Positions 13,497 to 28,700 of a DNA stretch of 64,000 nucleotides are shown here, one piece after another (the first letter of the stretch is position 1; each line of letters begins with the position of its first letter). Made by a program: the position numbers and the translations under genes. Location: NCBI GenBank assembly GCA_033239525.1, contig BSYO01000019.1:3539087-3603086 (forward strand), in the 5' to 3' direction. The notes beneath the pieces are model-generated. The model had not been told where the DNA came from and searched no databases. It was given only the letters and a program-made list of their open reading frames with translations. The stretch is from Nepenthes gracilis (Eukaryota > Streptophyta > Magnoliopsida > Caryophyllales > Nepenthaceae).

Positions 13497-13799
13497 TTAA
13501 TTCTCCTTTAGAAATTCCATGACTTTAACGTTATATGCAGAACAAACTACTCTGAAACCTTGAAATCCTGCTTCTTTGGCTAAGCCTTCAAACTCATTCT
13601 CCAACCGCTCTTTACCCCCGGGTAGGTGAGCCATCATGATCGTGTCCATGTGAAAGAGTGCCTTGGTTGTAGCAGTACTTCCCGGTGCTGTTGGAATGAT
13701 GGATTCACACACTATGACCTTGCTGTGGTGGGGAAGAGATGCATAGCAGTTCCTCAATAATTTCATGCAGTGTTCATCACTCCAATTATGGCATATCCA
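13497..13799 (-). CDS. OMT exon 4 (catalytic exon and stop)
   Basis: The 303-nt exon begins after TTTCGGTAG with [11 protein letters not shown], carrying the catalytic His268. It goes on to Glu296 (VIVCES) and Glu328 (GGKER) and ends MEFLKEN-stop at 13497. The upstream part of the exon, including WICHNW, precedes the first in-frame Met. The normal COMT C-terminus is reached without truncation. Confidence 0.93.
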   Translation of the reverse strand, partial: WICHNWSDEHCMKLLRNCYASLPHHSKVIVCESIIPTAPGSTATTKALFHMDTIMMAHLPGGKERLENEFEGLAKEAGFQGFRVVCSAYNVKVMEFLKEN

Positions 13800-16700
13800 C
13801 TACCGAAATTCATGTCTAGCTATTAGTATATTTGGGTGGTCAAATAAAATAAAATGAGAACAAAATGTATACTATCAAGAAATAAATATTATATTATTTA
13901 ATTTACATAAAAAATAATAAATGATAACAAGAGTTGAGTGTGCCACAGGCAGGGGCAATGGATGGTAGCCCACAGAAGTCTATGTGGAAATGCTTGTCTC
14001 TAAAATCTAATAATAAATAATATTATCTTGTATTTATATTAATTGCTGTAATTTTTGTTGTAATAGATACTAAATTCAGTCATAAAATCATTAAAAAATA
14101 TTATTGTTATTTTTGCTAAATTATATCTAAGTGGACATTTATTTTTTCTTTTTTTTTTTTTTATATAGCTCATTATATTAACAAACATATTGCAAATAAT
14201 AATGAGAAAATGCCATGGAAATTCAAACTCACCTTCATGAATATGGCATCACCTTTTGGAATGCTAACGAACATGTCTCCTGCAATATGTTGAACACCTA
14301 TATATATAAAAAATATAATTAATCTCATTATTTGTATTTGTTGTAAGATAAGGTGTCTAATATTATTTGAATAAAATAGTGATCTTTAACTTATAAATGG
14401 AAAGACTTTCTCCACTATTAGGGCATCTTATCAACGACAAAATTATACACAACACCGGCTAGCAATTGGAGACGTCTCACGTCTTCTTTTAAAATGGGTA
14501 ATACTTTAAACAAAAATGGACTCAACATTCAAACTAAATAATTGCATTGACTTTGATATTCTATATTGGTGCCACCAATATGATAATATGGATATCTCTT
14601 TACTGAGGGTTATGTTGTGAGATAAAATATCTTACATAGAATGAGTGAAAAATATGATCTTTCTTTTATGAATATAAAGGTTTTATTATCCATTCAAGAT
14701 GTCTTTTTAAAGACAAAATTGTGTTAGGCTTCACAATCGAATGCGTCTTATACCTTCTCCTAAAATTAACGATACCTCAAATAACAATCGACTCAACTTT
14801 AAAACTCAACAATAATAGTACACATGAAAAATCATATTGAGGTCTCCAATACATTATCATGATCACCTCTTTATTATGGTTATATTAGGAGGAGGATTGT
14901 CTTACACTAAATAAGTGAAGGGATAACCTCTTGTATATAAATAGGAAGATTTTCTTCTCCTTTCTAGACATCATCAAAGACAACCTTATAGAATGAGACT
15001 AGTGACCAAATGGGTTTTGTACCTTTTCTCAAAATAGGCACAGTTTCAAATAAAATAGACTCGACTTTATCACTCAACAATATTTAATAGTTAATTAAAC
15101 AAAATATTCATATTTTCTCATTAGGTTAAAATTTGAGTTACTCTTTCTAAATAAAAAATTGTAGAGTACCAGGAAAAGATGGAGCGTCCTTGATGACATG
15201 AGGCAAGTCGAAATTGATACCCTTAATCGTAGGATACTTGGAGACGATCATACTAAGGGTAGCTCCAATCCCTCCACCTACATCTACCAATGAGGATAGG
15301 CCCTCAAATCCTTTGTAAGTCTCAAGGATTTTCTTCATTATAAGGGTTGAGTGATTGGACATGGCATTGTTGAAGACGTCATTGAACTTGGGATTCTCTC
15401 CATTGTACTCAAACATTGTCGTTCCAAGCGCCTTGTTGAATGGACTTCCACCTTGGAGAACAACTTCTTTCATAAATTGCCTACAATCAATAGTTACATT
15501 TCACAAGCCATAATGCCAATCTTTTACACCTCTTAATGATATTCTACATTACTATTATGATAATAAGATGTCTATTAATCTAACTATTTTTTGTATAAAT
15601 TTATGATTATATATGATAAATAAGATATCATATTATTAAAAATAAAACTAAATATTAGAATTATATTATTTAGAATAACTTCTTGACATTGACTTAGAAT
15701 CTAAATAGCGAAAAATCTAAACTTATTTAGAAAAAAGTCAAATAATTGATATATGACCTAATTATCACATATTCATGTCATTAAATTACTATCTTAATAA
15801 TGTAATGTTAAACTACTATTTAAACATTCTTTAAATTTTATAGCAAATTAAGTTTGTGTGCTAGACTATATTTTTAATGTTTTAATTAAATATTTATATG
15901 CAGTAGATAACAATAAGGAAATGGATTAAGGAATTGATAAGTTCCGCCTTTCAAATGAGATAAGGTCAGGTGAAAGAATTGCCTATTTTCATTGTTATAA
16001 TATTTGTCAAGAAAATATTTTTTATTTTAATTACGATATATGCATTCTAGTAAATAGTAGACTAAAAAAACCTAAAATATAATGTTAAAAAATAATTTAT
16101 ATTTTTAAAAATGTAACATTTAATTAAGTAAAATAATTAAAATAAATGGATAAATATTGTGATATTCCGGATCCCAATTGGATTATTTTAATATTAATTG
16201 TGATTTTTGGGTATTTCGGACGTGGTGAAAATAAATTAAAATATTATGAAATTTTCGGAAATGATCGGAGGTGCTGAGTGGGGCCCGTAATGTTGTCCGA
16301 AGGCCGAGTTGAATTTAAAAATGAAGAAAAGATATATATATATAATAAATATATGTATATATATAATAAATATATGTATATATATATAAAGTAAAAGAAA
16401 AGGAAAATGGGAAAATGAAAAAGAAAAAGAAAGGGGGAGAAGAATCGGGGAGAGAGAAATCGGGAGAAAAGGGGTTTAGGGTTTCAAAGCGGCGGAGAAG
16501 GAAAAAGAGAGGAAGATCGGCGGCGGCGCAGTGACCGCGGCCATGGTGGCGCGCGGACGGTCGACGGGTGTGAGCCGTCATTGGCGGCGGTTTGTGGTGC
16601 GTCGGTGGTGGTGTTCGGTGAGAAGCCATCGGGCCGTCGGTGGTTGTTGACGGCATTTGCAGCGGCGATCGGTGGTCGGCAGGCGATTCTTTGGTGGCCG

Positions 16701-19700
16701 TGGGTGGAGCGACGGTGGCTGTGGGAGAATCGGCGGTAGCGAAATCGTGGGTTGTGCGAGGAAGGCGGCACGAAATCGTTCGAGGAGAGAGAGGATGGCG
16801 AAAAGTTGCGCCGAGGAGAGAAACGGCAGTGGCTTCGGCGTCGACGGTGGCTGGGTGAGGCGGAGGAGGCCGACGACGGCCACGTGAGGAGGTGTGGTGG
16901 CGGGCGGCGGGCGGCAGAGCGGCCGGCAGCGGCTAGCAGAGGCGCGCGCGGTGGAGAGAAGAAGGGTGCGCGGAGGAGAGAGAGAGGACGCGGGAGGCAG
17001 GAGAGAGAAAGGCTCGATTGGAGTGCTTCGGGACATCCTTTCTTCAGATCTGCAGAGTATGATGTTAAGGCAAGTATCCTCCAGCCCTATTCTTGGTCTG
17101 ATTTAATTTCCGATGCATTTTGACTACTGTGGGAGATTTTACTAACATGCATGTATTTTTAAATACCCTCAATTTATCAATTGTATACATGCATGTATGT
17201 TTTATCGGTTGTGCGGTGGTTTTGTACTTGTATTTATGATTTGGATGGGTTTTGGACACCCGGACGATATATATGTATGTTTGGTATCCGTATATTGTGG
17301 AACCATGAACCAGGCCTTGCACTAACCATGCATGCTGCCAGGGGTGGGATCACTACGTGATCCGAGGCATTGGCTACTTCCGCCGTAAGGAAGATGAGAT
17401 ATTGGCTACTTCCGCCGTAAGGAAGATGAGGTATTGGCTACTTCCGCCGTAAGGAAGATGAGGATTGGCTACTTCCGCCATAAGGAAGATGAGGTATTGC
17501 CCCACTGTGTATTTAATTGAGAACCATCGTAAGGAATTGACGGAAAACTAATATATTCGGACGTCCTAATATATAATAAAAACTTGAGGTTGCACCCAAA
17601 GCCGCGGGTGGTAAAACATAGTGAGCAAGTTCCTTATCTATGGGAGACAGAGTACATGAATGGCCTTGAGCTACTGGCCTAATTCGTAGCCGATATATAG
17701 CCGTGGTTACTGGACGAGGGTAACCCTTCATCAAGTTGGTATCATTGATCTTTGGTTCTCCGATTTCGTGCATGCTTTGTATTTCTGCACGTATTTGGGT
17801 GTACGATGATTTGAGATACGTGGTTTGGCCCACGGATGGGCGATAGGAATGTCTCGTACATGATGACGTGATAAACCCGGAACGTGTTTTGATTTATGTT
17901 TTAGTTCCGGCGGTTTTCTCTTGATTTCTGCATTATGAGTTTTAGATCTGGACGACGGTATGTGTCTCCACATGGATGTGGTGACGGTTACGGCTTATGT
18001 GACCTCGGATCATATGATATGATATCGTCTACGAGATTTTACCGGATCGCGATTTATATAATGGTGTCCCGGAGGGACCATTTCATGGACGATGATTTAG
18101 TACGAGACATCTCCTCGATTTTCAGGGATTTCACGGACATGTTGTTTTGTTTTACGTGATTGTTATGCGATATCCCTGCTTCTGATTTATGTGTACCGTT
18201 TTATACGATTCTTGATGCTTGCTGAGCTCTAGGCTCACGTTTTCATGTTTTATCCCTTCAGACTAGTGGCATGGATACGCTTGCAGGAGCTCGGACGTGA
18301 TCGGGCTCGGATATTCCTTTTGGCGAGTGGAGATGCTATATTTGGTATATTTCTGGTCTCGAGGATATGTTATGATTATTATTTATGGTCGGATGGTGGC
18401 CTTGATCATTGTATGCAAAATATTGAAGTTATGGATGAGTTGTAGATTGGATACCTTCCTTGCGATTATGGTCAGCAGGTCATGTATTATTTGTCCGGAT
18501 TCATATCCGATGAGATCTTGTGGGGGTTTTATTTATATTGGGTCCTGCATATGTTTGATTGTCACATCCGGGATGTGTTATTGTTGTTGATGAAAATCTT
18601 ATTATTGATTTTATTTTTGACCTGCGTATATTGTGGTCTCGGGTCGTGACAAATATATAGTCAAAATACTATTTAATGGGAGATAAGACATTACTATCGT
18701 GACATTTATACTCATCATTGAGCCACTTGTGGCTACCACGTGTCATTTTGAGTTTCATGTACCAAAGCTTCATTTGTTTGTCAAATATAACTTATTGAGA
18801 ATACTTTTTAAAATTTTCAGTGCTTGACAGATAAAATAATTTTTTTATATTTTATAACATTTAACAAATAGAGAAAAATAAATTAATAAAAATATTATCC
18901 TAATCAAAGAAAAATAATTCTTTACTTTTAAAAAATGACTTCTACTTTTTAAAAGAAATTTTTTTCTAAAATTCATCAACAATTTAATAATAACTACCAA
19001 TATTTATTATTGAAAGTTTTATCCAAAGATACTATCATTACAACCGATGCATCGACTTGTAGACAGTCATCAACTGATAATGCCTTGGGTTGTCACCATT
19101 AGTTATAAACCAATGTCGACAACCATTAATGATTGACTGATATGTGATACCTCCAGTCTCCACCATTAGTCACCAGCTATTGATAATCTTGACCTTGTCA
19201 TAAGTTATCGGGGGTGATGCCTTTCGGCATCATTATTGTTTGTCAACCTACGTAATTAAACATAAGTCTACTATCTATTGATACTCTAACCACTGTTGCC
19301 TATCATTGGTCATTGATATTTGTGTCTCTATCACCAATCATTGGTAGATGATGCCTCTACCCGCTTGTCAATCACTAGACGGATCACTCCAACCCTATCC
19401 GACTAATTGTTGACCTAAATCTACATCTTCTACAAATAGTAGAGCTATTATAATATTTTTAGTCATTATACTATTATTTTTTTATTAAAAGTTAAGATTA
19501 AAAGTTAGATAAATAGATAATAAAGAGATTTTTAGTCAATTTTTAGTCAATTTTGTACAGTTTTAGAGGGAAGAGAGGAAGAGAGAGAACAAAAGAGAAG
19601 AGGCTAGAAAAGGAAAAATCAAGTGAATTTAAGAGGTTTTTACTAATTTCAAGCATAAGGAATGTGTATTTTAACCTTCTTTATCTTATTGATGTTCTTC

Positions 19701-22700
19701 TTTTATCTTTATAAATATATATTGTTTTAAATACATATATATGTTCTATTTTTGTAGCTAGAAAAAATTATATTTTATATGTAAATAATCCTACGCCATT
19801 TCATGAAACTTTTATGCAATATTTGCTTTCAATTTATATATATTGTATTTAATATCTATTTTTCTATAATAACATTCATACATGCATTTAAATCTGATTG
19901 GTAGGCCCATAGCATGCAGGCTCAATGAGAAAAATGGTCCAAAATCTAGAAAAGTCCGAATGCGCATTAGACGGTCAACGCTAGCGTTGACTGTATGAAG
20001 CGCCAACTAGGTGGCCAACACGCTCCCTCAAGATGGTCAACATTTCTGTTGACCAAAAGCACTGTAGTAGCAGGCCGTGAAAAGATAAAAACCTAATATG
20101 GGCTAGGCCCAGTTTGGCGGATGTTTTCGTACACGACAAGCAACGGTCCCTTTCCCTGATTTCACGCCTTCCTTGAAGCCAATTTCCTCTAAAGAAGGTA
20201 TTAAAAGATTCAACGTCCTTCATATGAGGAAGGCGCATGATTATCCCTTTCTACCTACAATAGACCCTAATGGTAATAAAAGCATAGAATGAAGGCAAAT
20301 AATCTGGAGGCTCGTTACCCGCTCAGAAAGGAAATGATCCCAACTGATTGCACTAGTCAAGCCTTCCTGCTCAAGGAAGGCCGCCCAACACGAAGCAGGG
20401 ATCACCATCCCCACTGTCTATATAACCCTACAAAGTCTCCACTCTGAAAGGATACGAACACAGAAGCGAATAAAAGACAACACAGTACTACTACAAAGAA
20501 ATCCTTGAGCATACTACCACTCATCCCTAAGCAAGTAATCGCTTACTTCGATAATCCCACTCCAAGCCTTCAGATTCCAGAGACTCCACCTACTCGCCGA
20601 GATCCGTCCCTTTAAGCTTCCACGCTTTCAGGACATTGCTTCCCACTTGTTCTCCGTGAACATTGAGCTGGGAAGCTATACTCTCCACGAGTCACGAGAA
20701 TGTCTCTAATATCAAAATGTTAACACTCCCAGCATCCTCAATCTCGCTTTCCACCTCAATTTACGTTTCTGTTTACCTTTTCGTAATTCGAAGGCATGTT
20801 GCTGACTTGAGCGTCGCAGTATTTTTGGTGGGACAACATTTCGCTGATACCTGACCTCTCGTTTGTTGTAGTGGTGTGTAGGGTTCAGACTCGGCGAACG
20901 AGCTGGATCCAAATGATCAAGCAAATCCGAATCTGTTTGAAGTAGGATCCAGGTACGCATCATTAGCGCTGTCTGTGGGAATCGCTTACAAGAAGCCAGC
21001 TACACTTCCCAGAAGCCCTTCCCAACCAACACCCTCAATTGAAATGGTGAACACAATGGCGCAAGCAAGTGAGCCAGCCCGAGATGTGGCATCGCCATAC
21101 GAGGACCACGCCATTGGCGCCGTCATCAACGCGGTAGCCGGTGTGATTTTTGCATCTTTCTTCCAAAACTTGGCGGATAACATGCTTAACACGGATAGGA
21201 TGCTTCAGATACTCTGCTCCGGCAAGGAGCAAGCGCAGCTGGGGGTTGCACCGGTGGCGGCCCCCGCACCGACATTCAGACGATGAGGCCAGAGAAAGAA
21301 AGTTTCGGCCTGAAGGCCCTGAAGGCTAACCAACGCTCCCGCATTGGAGTCCTCACATGCGCAAAGTCGTCTAAGGCATGAGGAGCGGGGAACCAGTACT
21401 ACCCTGGAGGAAAGTCCGGAACGAAGGAACCCTAGATACTCCCGAGTAGAATCTAGGCCCTAGGCTCAGGAGGGAGCCTCCTGGGCCGTCAGATCTGCCA
21501 GTGATAGCAGCCCCCCGACTGCTCGGCAAGCCAGAGAGAAAACAGAGTTGAGGGCATATCTCAACTCCAAGAGATCTGCTAATATCGTTCCGGTAGATCT
21601 AAGGCTGGAGAAGATATGGAACCGCGTCTTCAAAGACGATGAGCATGCAGCCAATATCGATAGATCTTCCTTCACAGCGGAGATCCTAAACCATCCCATG
21701 CCGGCAAAATTTAAAATGCTAGTCCTTGACTTTTACGATGGGAGTGCTGATCCCGTTGATCATCTCGCCCACTTTCGCACCCATCTAGGTCTACAAGGGT
21801 TGGAGGACGCAACCATGGGTCGCTGCTTCCTGCTCACCTTAAAAGGGGATGCGCACATCTGGTTCCATCATCTCCCCTCGGACTCAATCCGAAGTTTTCC
21901 GGAGCTTATTGATCTCTTCTTGTCCCAATATGCCTCCAGCCGTAGGGAGGAAAAGCAGCCATGGCATCTGTCGCACATCAAGCAGAAGCATGAGGAGAAA
22001 CCGCGGAGGTTCTTGGATCGCTTTGTGGCAGAAGCTAGATGGATCCCCCGACTCACGGAGGAAAAGAAACTAGGCAATTTCATCTTAGCACTGGCGCATG
22101 GAGAATTCTTCAAGCACCTAGCACATAAGAACCCGTAGACATTTTGAGAAGCGAAATCTATCACCATGGCCTACACGGTAGCCGAGGAGGCCAACGAGGC
22201 TAAACGTTCCGACCAAATCGAATAACCTCACTCTTTCCCACCTGAAGGAAAGAGGAAACACAACGGTGGCGATCGTTCCCACTGAAAGCACCATAAGATT
22301 GGACCACCAAAGTACAAGAACTACGGGCCTATCAGCCTAACGCCCTTGACTGATACGTGTTCAAACGTCCTCATGCAGATTCGTGGGGAGAAGTTCCTTA
22401 AGTGGCCAAAATCACTTAAGAAGGCGGAGGGAGGAAATCCATTCAAGTACTTCAATTTCCACCGATCTCCCGGACACTCCACAGAGGACTGCAAGACCCT
22501 TCAGTAGGAGATTGAGGAGTTGATCAGAAGGGGCCATCTCACCAGGTTCGTTAAGGGCCCTAGTCAAAGCTTCGGCACTTCGGGCGGAGAAGGATCGGGG
22601 TCTTCCCTTCCACGAAATCGGGTTGTAGTAGGAGTGGTTAACATAATCACCACCTGGCCGATCAAGAACCCGGCAGACAATAAGGATCAGCAAACTGGGT

Positions 22701-25700
22701 GGAAGAAGCAACGCACTACTGACACCGTAATCAGTTTTAGTGACAGTGACTTGGCACATGTAGTTTCCCCCCATGCAGACCCCCTTATTGTATCTACACT
22801 CATTTTCAACGGTAGCGTTGACTACTAGATGAAATAAATATTCATTGACAATGAAAGTTCTCGCGATTTGCTTTATCTCGATGCATTTTTTAAACTTGAT
22901 TTAAAAAAGAGTCAATTAAAACCCGCCGAAGGCCCATTGTACGGCCTTGACAACTAGCAGGTGCCCGTCCAAGGAACGATCCAATTAGAAGTCACCTTAG
23001 AAACGTACCCGAAAATGGCAAGTCATACACTTACCTACTTGGTAGTCGACTTGCCCTCTGTATACAACGCTATATTCGACCGGCCGTGCCTAACAGCGTT
23101 CGGGGCCGGCACTTCAATACCACACCTCAAAATAAAATTTCTAACGCTGTACGGTGTGGGCGAAGTGTTGGGTGACAAAGTCACTAGACGGATATGCTAC
23201 ATGTCCCAAGTTGCGCCTAACGACAGTGCCAGAGCGGTGGGAGAACTTGACCATCGAGACAAAATGACCTTACAGCAGGCACAGTTCGGTGAGGCAACCG
23301 ACCTAATCCCACTGAATCTGGAAGTTCTACAAAAATGCATACGGATTGGCGGCTCACTCACTGGTGTACTGCGCGAAGAACTAATTACATTCCTATGATG
23401 GAACGCTGACATCTTCGCATGAACTCCTGCTAACATGCCTGGGATTCCAGCCCGGGTAATTGTCCACAAGTTGGGCCTCGACCCAGACTGACAACCCGTC
23501 TGGCAGAAGTGGAGAAATCACTTGGTAGAAAAGTTGATCGCCATCCGGGAGGAAATGAAGAAACTACTGGGTGCCGGATTCATTAGAGAGGTCCAATACC
23601 CCGATTGGCTCTACAACATAGTCCTGGTAAATAAGAGCAGTAGGAAGTGGAGAATGTGCATCAATTTCACCGACGTTAATAAAGTCTGCCAAAAGAACAG
23701 TTTTTCCTTACCTAGGATTGACCTGCTGGTGGACTCAACGTCTGAACATGAGTTGTTGAGTTTCATGGATACCTATTCGGGTTATAACCAGATCCGAATA
23801 AGTCCGGAGGATGAAGAACATACCTCGTTTATGACAGACTAGGGGACTTACTACTATAAGGTGATGCCCTCTGGATTGAAGAACGCAGGAGCCACCTACC
23901 AAAGGTTGGTAAACAAAATGTTTGAGAAACAGATCGGCCGCAATATGGAAGTCTATGTTGACGACATGCTCGTCAAGAGCAGAACCGCGATCTGGCAGAG
24001 TCGTTTGGGGTGCTCCGTGAGTATCAAATGAAACTGAATCCGGCTAAGTGTGTCTTCAGAGTAGCCTTGGGAAAATTCCTAGGTTTCATCGTCTCCCAAC
24101 GAGGGATCGAGGCAAACCCAGAGAAAATCAAGGTCCTCGCGGACACAGCTCCCCCACGAAGCATCAAGGATGTCTAGCGACTGACTGGATGATTGGCAGT
24201 CTTGTCCCGCTTCCTTGCGAAGTCGGTGACAAGTATCAGCCATTCTTTAAGGCTCTAAGGGGAACAAAATCAAACAGGTTCCAATGGATGACAGATTGCC
24301 AGGTGGCCATCAATGAGTTGAAGTAATATCTGGCTAGCCCGCCGTTACTAACGTCGCCTAAGGTCGGAGAAGAGCTATACCTCTATTTGGCAGTGTCAGA
24401 GATGTTCCTCAACTCCGTCCTCGTACGCCAAGACTCTGATACTCAATGGCCGATCTACTATGTGAGCAAAACACTAACTGGCCCAGAGACGCGCTACCCT
24501 CGCACAGAAAAGCTGGCCTTGGTTCTCATATTCTCCGCATGAAAACTAAGGCCCTATTTTCAGGCACACCGCGTCATAATTCTCACCGACCAACCTCTAA
24601 AGAGTATTCTCCAGAAACCTGATATTTCTGGACGGTTGGTAAAGTGGACTATCAAATTGGACGAGTTCAACATCAAGTTCCAACCTAGGCCAGCCATAAA
24701 GGCATAGGCTCTGGCCGACTTTATTGTCGAGACCACGACCCTGGTTCTCAAAGAGCAGCCCTCAGAGAACGCGGAACAACGCATGGAGGCTCCAAAATGG
24801 GTACTCCACGTAAACAGATCATCTACAGACACAGGCAGTGGAGCGGGGGTGGTCCTCACGACCCCTGACGGGTTTGAGGTGAAATACTCCCTTGAACTTG
24901 ACTTCCCGGCCACCGACAATGTTACCGAATACGAAGCCCTGCTAGTCGGGTTAAGATTAGCAAAAGAGTGGTCAACCAAATGACTGACTGTTTACAGCGA
25001 CTCCAAATTAATCGTCAACCAAGTTAATAAAAACTTCGAAGCAAGTAACCCACACATGGCCAAATACTTGACCATGGCAAGGGAGGCCACCTGCAACTTC
25101 AACAAGCTAACCCTGGTCCATGTTCCCAGAACTGAAAATTGCAAGGTCAATCAGCTGACAAGAGTAGCAGTGGCCGAAAATCTAGAACAGTACTCGAGGA
25201 ACATGAGGGAGGTCCTGAACGCTCCAAGTATAGAGAGACAGGAGGCAATGCAGATCGCCGGGATGAAAAATTAGACGACACCCTACCTGAGGTATCTAGC
25301 AGACGAAATATTGTCAGAAGATGCAAAAGAGGCCAGGCGGATAAACAGAACGGCCGGTTGGTACACTATAGTCGACGGGCGGTTGTATCGCCGCGGCTAC
25401 TCGACTCCGTACCTCCGTTGCCTAACCCCTGAAAAGGCAGACTACGTCTTGAGCGAAGTGCACCTTGAGATTTGTGGATTACACATCAGCAGCAAAAACC
25501 TAGCTTTCAAGATCATTCGGCAAGGCTACTATTACCCCTCGATGAAAAAGGATGCACTCAAGTTTGTAAAGAAGTGCGAAAGCTGCCAGCTTCACTGCAA
25601 CCTTCACCACCAGCCATCAGCCGAGCTAAAATCCCTTCAGGCGCCGTGGCCCTTCGCGCAATGAGGGCTCGACATCTTGGCCCATTTTCCATCGCGATCG

Positions 25701-28700
25701 GGAAAAGAAAGTTCATCATAACAGGCATCGACTACTTCACAAAGTGGGTCGAGGCCATCCCACTAGCCAAAATCACAGAACACAACGCGCTTGAGTTCAT
25801 TCGCCGGAATATCATCAGCAGATTTGGTGTTCCAAAAGTCATTATGACTGACAATGAGACTTAATTCTCGGAGAAACGCTTCACCAAGTATTGCACCAAC
25901 CTTGGGATTAGGTTGATCCACACTTCGGTGGCATACCTCCAAGCGAATGGATAGGTGGAAGTCACAAACCGAACGCTACTCCGTGGGCTTAAAACCAATC
26001 TGGAAGATGTAGGAGGCTCCTAGGTAAATGAGCTCACCTCAGTCCTTTGGTTTTACCAGACAATTCCAAAGGAACCAACGTGTGAGACACCCTTCAACCT
26101 CTACTACGGGATTGAAGCGGTAATCCTTGTCGAAATCGGGCTTCCAAGTATTAGAGTGGAATCTTTTGACTCACAGGATAACTCCCAGAAGATCCGAAAA
26201 CACCTAGACTTACTAGAAGAAGCCCACGAAGCCACCAGAATGCGGACAACGGCCTACCAACATCGAATCTTCCGCTACTACAACAAGAAGGTGAAAGCGT
26301 GGCAGTTCGATATCGGAGACTTGGTCTTGCGAAGTATTGAGGCCACGGGAAAGGTGGCCAACTGGAATAAGCTCTCCCCGAATTGGGAAGGGCCTTTTCT
26401 AGTCTCTGCCGTCCTATGAAATGAGGCATACAAGCTCTGAAATTAGGGCGAAAAGTTGGTCCCATGGACATGAAACACAATTCACCTCAAGCGCTACTTC
26501 CAATAAGGACCTAGGTAGGTATTCTGCATAATTGTATGTGATCATTTGTGTGCACAATTCAATTAATAAAATAAGAATTCTCTTTAGCATGTTGTGTTTC
26601 TCTGGTGTGCATATATGTATGTGATTCTTGTTGTAGGTTCAAACGACCTAGGCTGCCCTTAAGTCGGGAGGGTCTTCACCCTCTCGTTACTAAACCCTGG
26701 TCATCCAAGCGGCCCATGAGTGGTCGTATCTAAATCCTTGTCATTCAAGCGGTCCATGAGTGTTCGTATCTAAACCCTGATCATCCACACAACCCATGAG
26801 TGGTCGTATCTAAACCTTAGTCATCCAAGTGGCCCATTAATGGTTAAAAAATCTTAGGGGGCTAACACAGACATGTGACAATCTCCTATACAAGGAGATA
26901 GCATGATCAATCAACGATGGTCGACCGGAGCAAAATGCTCCACCAAAGCGGGCCACCGGAGTCCGCACTTGGGTGGCGCCACCAATCTTTACTCACAGGC
27001 GAATACTTGGTCAGCTTAACACAAGTGACGGCCTAGAAAACGCACCCAAGGACTCCACTCTTTTGGAAATGCCATGAACGCCCAAAAACAAGGAGGGCGG
27101 CTAACTCATAGGAATCCTGCCCAGTTGGCTGCCGAGAACAACAAAGAAATAGAAATACAAAAACAGCTGTAAAAAAGATAAGAACATGCAACATGCACAA
27201 AGCTATTCGTATTATTGCTTAATGGTAAAATATATTTACATAATTAAGCCAAAAAGAAAAAGCTACAATCACCAAAAACTATGGAGGCGGCGGTGGACCC
27301 CTGTCTATCCCGTGGCTCCCCTACGAGACTGTCGCGATGCTGTGCTGACCGGTTTGACAAATTGATGAGATCCACAGGGAAGTCAGGATCAACCAACCGA
27401 ATAATACGCTGACTAATGTTGATCCCTTCCCACAACCGTGATAGCATCATGTTTGCGACCTCATGGGGACGAATACGGAGGCTTAAATCGTTCTCCAGGA
27501 CAGCCATTTGCCCTGCGAGCTGATCAAGGCGCCCCTTTACCTACTCGTTCTCCTCCTTCAGACGAGCGACCTCTGCTTTTAGGCTCTTGTTCTTCGCCTC
27601 CATGCCCACTAAGATAGACTCCGGGGCAGCCACATCCTCTCGATGCTCCATCCTTAGAGCCTCCAGCTTAAAATCAAGCCAGGCGATCTCCGTGTCCCTA
27701 TCGGAGGTCACCATGTCTCTCTGCCTAAGCACTTTGGCAACTGCACCGAGACCTTTTAGCCTGCACAACACACAAAAAGAAAAAAAAGAGAGGGTTAGAA
27801 AAGGCAAACCAAAAGACAGGGCGGGCAACAGAATTTATACCGTCCAAATTCTTTGTGTTGGCATGTCTGGCGTGGCGCCCAGATCCGCTACCAAAGGTGG
27901 TGAACAAGGAATGGGACCCTCGTGGGTAGGCCTAGCAGCGACCTCAGCCAAGAACTCCTCCAACGGTTCCTTTGGAATACCTCCATCCTGACTGACTCCT
28001 TGGAAACAGTGGGGAGCTCCAAAATCAGCTCCTACTGCTCAGCTGGCATTTCCACAGCAGGTGATCCAACGGACGGCTCCTACGGCCCAAGCACTCCCAT
28101 AGATGGATCCAGAGTCAACCCCGACGGTGCAGGCTATGCTTGAACAACACCGCTGCTCGCCCTGGCATTCAACCAGGCTTCGTAGGCCTCAAAAGCCAGC
28201 TCCACTTCAATCCCGAAAGTGCCCGACGGAGACATAGTCTGGCCGTGAGGATGACGAAGAATGCGCCACCGAGGCTGCCCTCTTTTGCCTTGGACTGGGA
28301 GGGTTAGCATCGGACGGGCGAGGACCTATGATAAAGCCCCTCTTCCTCTTCTTCCTCTGCAGGACTTCCGGCGGTGGGATTTTGAATTTCTAGATGGGAG
28401 ACGGAGGCCCCCACTTGGCCTTCTTGACCTCAACACGGGAGACTAAGTGGTCTCTCCGAAAATCTCTAAGGTTGTCTATGATGAGCTTGACCAGCTAAGA
28501 GAGGGACGCCGTTTTAGCCTCCGAAAGCGGCCCCGTATACACATCAGGCACCTGGCCCCATTCCCTGGGCAAGGGCTAGGACTCACCAACGTTAATAAAG
28601 AAGAATCAGTTGTTCCAGTTCTTTAAGGAATCGTATACGACGGTACTTATCTTGAGACTGCCGCGTGGGGATAAAGAAATCCACTCTGCTCCCTGGTTAA

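Noticed and set aside
16315..17123. Several overlapping open frames on both strands (up to about 150 residues) in the GC-rich part of solo LTR A4
   Set aside because: They are Pro/Arg/Ser- or Gly/Arg-rich, open on both strands and lie wholly inside a non-coding LTR. They reflect composition, not protein coding.
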